Origin: Acidobacteriota bacterium
Lineage (GTDB): Bacteria; Acidobacteriota; Thermoanaerobaculia; Multivoradales; J023
Length of the DNA: 33,615 bases
NCBI GenBank assembly: GCA_029263395.1
Contig: JAJCXO010000212.1
Location: 1 to 33,615, forward strand
Reading direction: 5' to 3'
Position numbers and translations under genes: made by a program. The notes under the pieces are model-generated. The model was not told the DNA's origin and ran no database searches. It saw nothing but the letters and a program-made list of their open reading frames with translations. Of this stretch, positions 23,040-29,366 are shown in pieces (the stretch's first letter is position 1; each line of letters starts with the position of its first letter).

Positions 23040-24170
23040 TTACTGACGATCGATGATCATCCGGGCAATCCGTTCACGGTGGAAGGTCGCATCACCGAAC
23101 AGCAGCTCATTCGATTTGGCACGTTTGAAGTAGAGCTGCAGATCGTGTTCCCAAGTGAAGCCGATGCCACCGTGGACTTGAATACCCGAGCTCGCGACCT
23201 CACGGGCAGCGTCCGAACAATACGCTTTGGTCACCGAAACCAGACGGTCGACCTCAGGATCGTCTTCTTGCACGGCCCAGGCGGCGGAGTAGGTTGCCGA
23301 GCGGGCGCTCTCCAGGCGGAGTAACAGGTCGGCACAACGATGTTGTACGGCCTGGAACGAGCCGATCGGTTTGCCGAATTGTTGACGGCTCTTGGCATAT
23401 TCCACCGTCGTTTCGGAAATCCACTGCATACCGCCAACCAGCTCAGCGCAGGCTGCGATGGTAGCTTCGTGGGTGGCCTTGGTGAGTGCCGATCGTGCCT
23501 GCTCACCACCTGCGAGCAGACGATCTGCTGGCACGGTGGCATCCGCAAGCGTCACCCGGTAGAGCTTGCGGGTGGCGTCGATGGCTGGCATTACCTCGAT
23601 TTCCATGTTGGCGATTCCGGCATTCAGGGCGAAAACTGCCAGCTCGTCCCCGAGCCGGGCGACCCACAGGATCAAGCCAGCGATTTCGGCGTCGGACACG
23701 AAAAGCTTCGTGCCATCGAGGCGATAGCCACCGCTGGCAGGCTGTGCCTTGGCCGTGGCGGTGACGCTGGCTGGATCCCAATCACCACTGGCTTCGAGCA
23801 GTGCAACCGTGGCGCGCAGGGTGCCGTCGACGATGGGTTCTAGATAGGCCTCGGGCAATGATTCATGACCAGAGGCAGCAAGGAGTGTCGCCGCCCAGTG
23901 GTTGGAAAGAAAAGGCCCAGGCAAACAGCAGGAGCCCATCACTTCGGCCACCGCGGCCAGGTCGACCGCACCCAACCCGAGGCCCTCGTGCTCTTCGGGC
24001 AGTGTGAGACCGAGTAGGCCTTGATCAGCCAGATGTTGCCAAAGGTCTTCGTCGAACGCGGTTTCGGTCGCCATCAGCTCGCGAACGCGCTGGGTGGGAC
24101 ATTCACGGGCAAGGAGCTCGCGCACGGAGCTCTGTAACAGTTTCTGAGGTTTGGATAACTCGAAGTCCAC
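23040..24170 (-). CDS. Acyl-CoA dehydrogenase, smaller subunit-like
   Basis: 376 residues from GTG 24170 (GGAGA upstream), 15 bp after the companion dehydrogenase. The N-terminal helical domain (MDFELSKPQKLLQSSVREL), middle beta domain, and C-terminal helical domain are all present. SRQQFGKPIGSFQAVQH and GIQVHGGIGFTWEHDLQLY are the usual C-terminal marks. It resembles the shorter partner (FadE27/FadE29-like) of heteromeric acyl-CoA dehydrogenases, in which paired genes make an alpha2beta2 enzyme for bulky or short-chain steroid-type acyl-CoAs. That reading is inference from gene pairing and general sequence feel. Electrons would pass to ETF. It is the last gene of the 27536-23040 operon. Confidence 0.9.
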   Translation of the reverse strand: MDFELSKPQKLLQSSVRELLARECPTQRVRELMATETAFDEDLWQHLADQGLLGLTLPEEHEGLGLGAVDLAAVAEVMGSCCLPGPFLSNHWAATLLAASGHESLPEAYLEPIVDGTLRATVALLEASGDWDPASVTATAKAQPASGGYRLDGTKLFVSDAEIAGLILWVARLGDELAVFALNAGIANMEIEVMPAIDATRKLYRVTLADATVPADRLLAGGEQARSALTKATHEATIAACAELVGGMQWISETTVEYAKSRQQFGKPIGSFQAVQHRCADLLLRLESARSATYSAAWAVQEDDPEVDRLVSVTKAYCSDAAREVASSGIQVHGGIGFTWEHDLQLYFKRAKSNELLFGDATFHRERIARMIIDRQ

Positions 24171-24185
24171 GGATGTCTCCTCGAG

Positions 24186-25379
24186 CTAGTAGCTCTTGGG
24201 GAAGCCGAGGACACGCTCGGCGACGATGTTACGCAGGACCTCACTGGTCCCTGCTTCGATGGTGTTACCGCGGGCGCGCAGGTAGGCATAAGAGATTTGA
24301 CCCCAAACCTCCTGCTCATCGGTCAGCTGTGAGTAGGGGCCGGCGATTTCCATCGCCGCCTGAGTCAATCGCTGATTGAGCTCGCTCCAGAACAGCTTGA
24401 GGATCGAACCCTCTGGACCTGGGACGCCGTCCGTTGCGATCCGCGCGAGGGCACGATCGGCAGTCATCCGGAATACTTCGAGATCAAGATGAGCCTGAGC
24501 GATCTGTTGACGCACCAGCGGGTCGCCTGCGGCGCTGCGGTTGGGATGATGGCTACTCGGACGTGGTATGTCAGGTAGGGCGTTGATCAGCGTTTCCAGA
24601 AAACGCGACAACATGACGCGGACCGCGGCGCCGAGGTTGGCGCGTTCGTTCATCAGCGCGGTGATGGCGACTCGCCAGCCACCGTCGATCTCCCCCAGCA
24701 CCTGGGTCGCTGGGACCCGCACATCGGTGAAGAAGATTTCGTTGAACGCGGCATCGCCGCTCATCATCCGCAATGGTCTGACGGTGATGCCTTCACTCTG
24801 CATGTCGACCAACAGGCAGGTGATGCCTTTGTGCTTTTGTGCGTCACGATCGGTCCGTACCAGCAGGAAGCAGTAGTCGGCGATGTGAGCGTAACTCGTC
24901 CAGATCTTCTGGCCGTTGACGATGAAGTCGTCGCCGTCGCGAACGGCGCGGGTTGCCAACGACGCCAGGTCGCTGCCTGAGTCGGGCTCCGAGAACCCCT
25001 GGCACCAGACTTGATCACCGGAGAGGATCGGTTCCAGATAGGCGGCTTTCTGCGCATCGGTACCCAGAGCGATGATTGTTGGACCGATGAGTCCGATACC
25101 GATTGCACCCACCACGTCGGGTGCGTTGGCGCGCGCCATCTCCTCGACAAAAATTGATTGTTCCACCGGCGTCGCACCGCGTCCGCCAAAGGCGGCGGGC
25201 CAGGTGAGCCCACTGTAGCCAGCCTCGAAGAGGCGACGTTGCCAGGCGCGCAGGTACTCGAGATAGTCGCGGTCTTCGCTATGGGCTTGGCCATCAAACG
25301 GCTCAGGTCGGTTGCTCTCGAGCCAGGCGCGCAGCTCGTCGCGGAAGGCGCGCTCGTCGGCGCTCAGAGTCAAGTCCAT
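24186..25379 (-). CDS. Acyl-CoA dehydrogenase
   Basis: 397 residues from ATG 25379, which directly follows the stop codon of the EtfD-like gene; its SD (GAGGAGGA) lies inside that gene's end, so translation is probably coupled. CQGFSEPDSGSDLASLAT and VNGQKIWTSYAHIADY form the flavin/substrate region, and GTSEVLRNIVAERVLG closes the protein. It oxidises an acyl-CoA to the 2-enoyl-CoA and hands electrons to ETF. With the 376-residue neighbour it may form a heteromeric enzyme, this one being the FadE26/FadE28-like partner. Chain-length specificity cannot be judged. Confidence 0.92.
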   Translation of the reverse strand: MDLTLSADERAFRDELRAWLESNRPEPFDGQAHSEDRDYLEYLRAWQRRLFEAGYSGLTWPAAFGGRGATPVEQSIFVEEMARANAPDVVGAIGIGLIGPTIIALGTDAQKAAYLEPILSGDQVWCQGFSEPDSGSDLASLATRAVRDGDDFIVNGQKIWTSYAHIADYCFLLVRTDRDAQKHKGITCLLVDMQSEGITVRPLRMMSGDAAFNEIFFTDVRVPATQVLGEIDGGWRVAITALMNERANLGAAVRVMLSRFLETLINALPDIPRPSSHHPNRSAAGDPLVRQQIAQAHLDLEVFRMTADRALARIATDGVPGPEGSILKLFWSELNQRLTQAAMEIAGPYSQLTDEQEVWGQISYAYLRARGNTIEAGTSEVLRNIVAERVLGFPKSY

Positions 25380-27536
25380 CTAGGTTCCTCCTCGGTGTCC
25401 AGGGACTCGGGATGTTGCATCGTGGGAAGGATTGGGTGAGCTGTCGCTCGTGGCGGCGGCATCCCACAGTAACTCGGCGATGTCTTTGACCACCATACTG
25501 GTTGCAGAAGATTCGCCCGCAGGTCGATCGCCTTGTACGGCGCCAACGCCGTCCTCTAGCATGGTGGTACAGAACGGGCAGCCGACGCCGACAACGTCGG
25601 CCCCAGTGGCGAGGGCCTGGCGCGCCCGTTGACGATTGACCCGTTGTTCGGCGGGCTCTTCAGCGAAGGACAAACCACCGCCGCCGCCGCAGCAGAACGA
25701 ATGTTCGCGGCTTTTGGTCATCTCTGGAGTGCGGCCACGGGTCGAGATCTGGACCAGTTGGCGTGGGGCGTCGAATTCGCGGTTGTAACGGCCGAGGTAA
25801 CAGGGGTCGTGGAAAGTGACGTTTTGCTCGGAGGCCTGAGTGGGACGGATCCGTCCTTCGTCCACCAGTTTGGCCAAGAAGGTGCTGTGGTGTTCAACTT
25901 GGTAGTTGCCATCCATCGCCGGATAGTCGTTCTTGAACGTGTTGAAGCAGTGTGGACAAGGGGTGACGATCTTGTCGACGCCATATCGTTCGAGCAGCGC
26001 CTGGTTCTTGCGGGCCATGGTCTCGAAGAGGAACTCGTTCCCCATGCGGCGGGCAGCGTCGCCATTACAACGCTCCTCACGCCCGAGGATGGCGAACGAC
26101 ACCCCCGCTTGTTGCAGCAGCTGGGCCAACGCTCGGACCGTGCTGTGATTCCGTTCGATGAGCGCGGTAGCGCAGCCGATCCACAGCAGGACATCAACTT
26201 CGTCTGGATCGTCGAGTTCGGACATCACCGGGACGTCGAGGCCGTCAGTCCAATCGATCCGCGACAGCCGGGTGCCAGGATAGGGGTGCCCGCGACGTTC
26301 GAGGGAGGTCATGGCGTCGGCCATGGATTGTGGCATCTCAGCCTCTTCCATCGTCAGATAACGGCGGACATCGAGAATTTTTGGGAGCTGTTCGATGTAG
26401 ACCGGGCAGACTTCCATACAGGCGGCGCAGGTGGTGCATTGCCACAGACTCTCCGCACTCAAGGTGCCGGTGGACTGCAGGATGGGCAGTACCGGCTCGT
26501 CGTCATCCACATCGTCTGTTGCGCCTCGAGGGGCTGCAAGCAGTGTTTCAGCGCCATCGTGCATCAGGTTGCGCAGATCCAGCACGATGTCGCGTGGTGA
26601 TAGCGACTTGCCGGCGGTATGGGCGGGACAGGCTGCGGTACATCGACCGCATTCGGTGCAGGCGTCGAGATCCAGTAGATCCTTCCAACTCATCTTCGCC
26701 AAGTCATGGACGCCGAGGGTTGCGTCGTCGTCGGCCTCGAAGTCCATCGGGCGCAACGAGGCGGCGTGACCGTCGAGGTTGGCGAAGAAGATGTTGAGTG
26801 GAGCCGTCACGACGTGGGCCAGCTTGGTGTAAGGCGCCCAGGCGAGGAAAGCAAAGGTGACGACACAATGCCCCCACCAGACCATCGCGTGAGCCGTAGT
26901 CAAGGTGCTTTCGCTCAGGATTGCCAACGAGCCTTGGGCAATCAGGTAGCCGATCGGTGACCACGATCCCCAAGGATCGTCAGTAGCGGCGATTCGCCAA
27001 CCCTCGACTAAAAAACCAGATGCAGCGACAACAAAGATAGCGATCAAGATGGCGCTGGCTTCGTCAGAAAACACCAGTCTCGAAGGTTTTTGACGCCATC
27101 GCCGGATCATGGCGAGGCCAATTCCCACCAATAGAAAGGCACCAAACAGGTCGACCGCCAACGACTGGAAGAAGAGGTAGAAGCCGCCACGCATGATCCG
27201 GGTGCCGAAATCGTGATCCAGCATGACGACTGTGGTCGCCATCGTCAGGACGACAAACCCGGTATAAATCATCAGATGGAATATGCCGGCGAACGAGAAC
27301 CCAGGTCGGGTCGTGCGCCGCAACGTTCGAGCCTGGCCGACCGCATGCCGAAAGACCAGCGCAAGCCGTTGCCTGGGGCGGTCCCAGCGCATCGCCGGTC
27401 CGCCGGTCCGCCACAGTCGGATGCGGCGATAGAGACCGTAGCCGCCGATCGCGACGGTTGGTACCAGCAGCACGTACATCAGCCATGGGAACGGGACGTT
27501 CCAGAAGATCTCCCGTGTCGCCTCGGCACGCTGCAT
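25380..27536 (-). CDS. EtfD-like membrane Fe-S oxidoreductase (ETF:quinone)
   Basis: 718 residues from ATG 27536. The N-terminal third has about six membrane helices of the NarI/cytochrome-b-like type. The middle carries two 4Fe-4S motifs, CTECGRCTAACP (about 290) and CTTCAACMEVCP (about 367). The C-terminal part has two CCG-type cysteine domains (CPHCFNTF, HDPCYLGRYN, CCGGGGG and CPFCTTM). This architecture matches the HdrD-like/EtfD family (for example Rv0338c), which moves electrons from reduced ETF to menaquinone during acyl-CoA oxidation. The two dehydrogenases downstream and EtfA at the right edge support this. The SD AGGGG lies inside the 27543-27587 hairpin. The hydrophilic Ser-rich tail is not conserved in my memory of the family. 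Confidence 0.9.
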   Translation of the reverse strand: MQRAEATREIFWNVPFPWLMYVLLVPTVAIGGYGLYRRIRLWRTGGPAMRWDRPRQRLALVFRHAVGQARTLRRTTRPGFSFAGIFHLMIYTGFVVLTMATTVVMLDHDFGTRIMRGGFYLFFQSLAVDLFGAFLLVGIGLAMIRRWRQKPSRLVFSDEASAILIAIFVVAASGFLVEGWRIAATDDPWGSWSPIGYLIAQGSLAILSESTLTTAHAMVWWGHCVVTFAFLAWAPYTKLAHVVTAPLNIFFANLDGHAASLRPMDFEADDDATLGVHDLAKMSWKDLLDLDACTECGRCTAACPAHTAGKSLSPRDIVLDLRNLMHDGAETLLAAPRGATDDVDDDEPVLPILQSTGTLSAESLWQCTTCAACMEVCPVYIEQLPKILDVRRYLTMEEAEMPQSMADAMTSLERRGHPYPGTRLSRIDWTDGLDVPVMSELDDPDEVDVLLWIGCATALIERNHSTVRALAQLLQQAGVSFAILGREERCNGDAARRMGNEFLFETMARKNQALLERYGVDKIVTPCPHCFNTFKNDYPAMDGNYQVEHHSTFLAKLVDEGRIRPTQASEQNVTFHDPCYLGRYNREFDAPRQLVQISTRGRTPEMTKSREHSFCCGGGGGLSFAEEPAEQRVNRQRARQALATGADVVGVGCPFCTTMLEDGVGAVQGDRPAGESSATSMVVKDIAELLWDAAATSDSSPNPSHDATSRVPGHRGGT

Positions 27537-27542
27537 CGGATC

Positions 27543-27587
27543 GGCCCCTCACTTGGTTCGCTTTACTGAGCGGTAAAGTAAGGGGCC
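27543..27587 (-). promoter_or_regulatory. SD-sequestering hairpin plus palindromic operator
   Basis: In the minus-strand mRNA the 12-nt arm at 27587-27576 pairs along its whole length with 27554-27543 (one G-U), leaving a 21-nt loop. The 3' arm contains the AGGGG ribosome site of the EtfD-like gene, 6 nt from the ATG. Inside lies a second inverted repeat, CTTTAC (27561-27566) and GTAAAG (27573-27578), within TTTACTGAGCGGTAAA (27562-27577), a shape typical of TetR-family operators in beta-oxidation operons. Both structures are visible; their roles are inferred. Confidence 0.6.
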
Positions 27588-27645
27588 AGGAGCCGATTGT
27601 CAAACTGTGGAGACTCAGCACCCCGCTGCCACGGTCAGGGAATGT

Positions 27646-28701
27646 TCAGTCACTGCTGCGTGCCAACTCGTCGTCGATCAGAGCGGAGAGCTGGTCGAAA
27701 GCCGATGGGCTCCGTGTCAGCTGCACCGGCCGGCCGTTGACGAACATCGATGGCGTTCCAGTGAGGCCCACCCGTTGGGCTTCTGCCATGTCCCGTTGCA
27801 CCGTTTGGGTGGCTTCGTCCTTGTCGAGGCAAGTGTCGAACACTCCGCCATCGAGTCCAACTTCGCGCGCACGTTCTTTGAGCTGGTCGATGCCGAGTTC
27901 CCGTTGGCGGGCGAAGAGTGCGTCGTGCATTTCCCAGAATTTGCCCTGGTTGGCGGCACAGATCGAAGCCTCTGCGGCTTTGAATGCTTGTGGGTGGATT
28001 GACGTCAGCGGCAACTGACGGAACTCAATGCGGAGCTGATCGCCGTAGGCTTCATGCAGCTGGTCGAGGGTAGGTACCATTCGGTTGCAGGCTGGGCATT
28101 GGAAGTCGGAGAACTCCACCAGGGTCACTGGGGCGCTACTGGGGCCTTTGGCAGGGCTGTCGTGTTTCGTGATCTCGACCCGGATCGGCTCGAGATGGAT
28201 CGCAACCTCGTATCGACCGCGAAGGCCAGTCATCAACTCCCGGCGCACCGGTTCGCTGCGCTGTTGGATGAGGTAGCCGCGGATCTGGTCGGCGACCGCC
28301 TCCTTGGTTTGTCGCATGCGGGCTTTGTTCTCGTTGTAGAACGCGTCGACCTCGGCGTCGGTCACCGCACTGATTTTGTCTTCGACCTCGATAGTCATGA
28401 GCTCCTCGACACTGATTCCGCGGCGAGAGGCTTCGAGCTCTGCGAGTCGAGTTTCGACGAACTGACCGAGGCTGGCCTCCAAGATTTGGTGGCGGCGTTG
28501 GTCAATTTCGGAGAGTTGTGGGGCGGCCCAGGCTTCGAGTTCGCTACGAGTGATCTTTCGGCCATCGATTTCGGCCACCGTTTGTTCGGTTTGAGTTGCG
28601 GTGTTGTGTGCGAGCGGAGAAGCGGCATCGGTGCAGGAGGCGCTGGTGAGCCAACCCAGGCAGAAGATCGGCAGAAGGAGGCGGCTTGAAATCGGGTTCA
28701 T
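27646..28701 (-). CDS. SurA-N-like / DsbA-like thioredoxin-fold protein
   Basis: 351 residues from ATG 28701. A signal sequence ends near Cys23 in an imperfect lipobox (SASC), so lipidation is possible but unsure. Residues about 40-165 look like a SurA/PpiC N-terminal chaperone region (VAEIDGRKITRSELE, then VTDAEVDAFYNEN). Residues about 175-345 are a DsbA/thioredoxin-like domain with CPAC (Cys202, Cys205) and the cis-Pro loop TGTPSMFVNG. It should act outside the cytoplasm in disulfide formation or isomerisation, perhaps on clients held by its chaperone part. It is separated from the EtfD-like gene by 109 bp including the operator hairpin, so it is probably not in that operon. Confidence 0.88.
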   Translation of the reverse strand: MNPISSRLLLPIFCLGWLTSASCTDAASPLAHNTATQTEQTVAEIDGRKITRSELEAWAAPQLSEIDQRRHQILEASLGQFVETRLAELEASRRGISVEELMTIEVEDKISAVTDAEVDAFYNENKARMRQTKEAVADQIRGYLIQQRSEPVRRELMTGLRGRYEVAIHLEPIRVEITKHDSPAKGPSSAPVTLVEFSDFQCPACNRMVPTLDQLHEAYGDQLRIEFRQLPLTSIHPQAFKAAEASICAANQGKFWEMHDALFARQRELGIDQLKERAREVGLDGGVFDTCLDKDEATQTVQRDMAEAQRVGLTGTPSMFVNGRPVQLTRSPSAFDQLSALIDDELARSSD

Positions 28702-28820
28702 CGGTGAGTCCTTTTGGGTCGAGAGTCGTTTGGTGGCCTGGCTAGTGCCAGGGAAAGGGGAGCGGCATTGCCGCGGAGCTCGAAACTACGGAACCGGCAC
28801 CGAGGAAGCTTGAGAGCGGG

Positions 28821-28880
28821 CTGAGATTTAGATCAGGAGAATCTCAGGCGAGACCTGAGATGAAGTTCTGAGATGAAGTC
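28821..28880. promoter_or_regulatory. Cluster of CTGAGAT motifs, possible operator
   Basis: CTGAGATT (28821-28828) is mirrored perfectly by AATCTCAG (28840-28847). Two further direct copies, as a 13-bp tandem repeat CTGAGATGAAGT(T/C), lie at 28855-28867 and 28868-28880. The cluster sits in the 317-bp gap (28702-29018) between the divergent DsbA-like and padR genes, upstream of the putative padR promoter. Regulation by the PadR protein itself is a natural guess. Confidence 0.5.
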
Positions 28881-28903
28881 CTGGATTGGAAGATGTCTTC
28901 ATC

Positions 28904-28933
28904 TTGACATCCCACAGGAAGGCCACGTACACT
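28904..28933 (+). promoter_or_regulatory. Putative sigma-70 promoter for padR-permease
   Basis: TTGACA (28904-28909), 18-bp spacer, TACACT (28928-28933), on the plus strand about 85 bp before the padR start. The -35 is perfect and the -10 matches four of six. Confidence 0.4.
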
Positions 28934-28960
28934 CCCTCCCTCATGCATCCCACAGGAAGG
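28908..28960. repeat. 15-bp direct repeat flanking the putative -10
   Basis: CATCCCACAGGAAGG occurs at 28908-28922 and 28946-28960, 38 bp apart. One copy overlaps the spacer of the proposed promoter, and the other lies just downstream of its -10. It may be a second operator pair or a footprint of a duplication. Confidence 0.6.
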
Positions 28961-29018
28961 GTGCCGCCCGAAGACTGCTCGATGAAAGACTGCATCAAGA
29001 CGCGTGAGGAAATCCCCT

Positions 29019-29363
29019 ATGCAAGAGACTCGCTCACCTATTCTTCAAGGTACCCTCGATCTGATGGTGCTCAAGACGTTGGAACAGATGGGGCCACTGC
29101 ACGGCTACGGCATTGCACGTCGTATCGAACAGGTTGGCCAAAATGCGTTGATCGTCAATCAAGGGACGATCTACCTCTGCCTGGTCCGGCTGGTTCAGAA
29201 ACAGTGGATCACTGCCGAGTGGGGCAAGTCCGACAACAATCGCAAGGCGAAGTTCTACTCCCTGACGCCGGCCGGCGAAGCGCAGCTCGCGGCTGAAACC
29301 GAAAATTGGGAGCGTATTTCGGACGTGATCGGCCGCGTCTTACAACCCGCAACGGGGAGTTGA
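29019..29363 (+). CDS. PadR-family transcriptional regulator, acidobacterial type
   Basis: 114 residues from ATG 29019 with GAGGA (29006-29010) 8 nt upstream; a GTG at 29004 would add five residues. The winged helix is complete: ILQGTLDLMVLKTLEQMGPLHGYGIARRIEQ, then the wing GTIYLCLVRLVQKQWITAEW and FYSLTPAGEAQL. This is the short PadR form (TIGR03433-like) that precedes orphan permeases in Acidobacteriota. Its stop lies 3 bp before the permease start, so the two are one operon and the regulator probably controls its own expression in response to a membrane-active or toxic compound. Confidence 0.92.
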   Translation: MQETRSPILQGTLDLMVLKTLEQMGPLHGYGIARRIEQVGQNALIVNQGTIYLCLVRLVQKQWITAEWGKSDNNRKAKFYSLTPAGEAQLAAETENWERISDVIGRVLQPATGS

Positions 29364-29366
29364 AGC

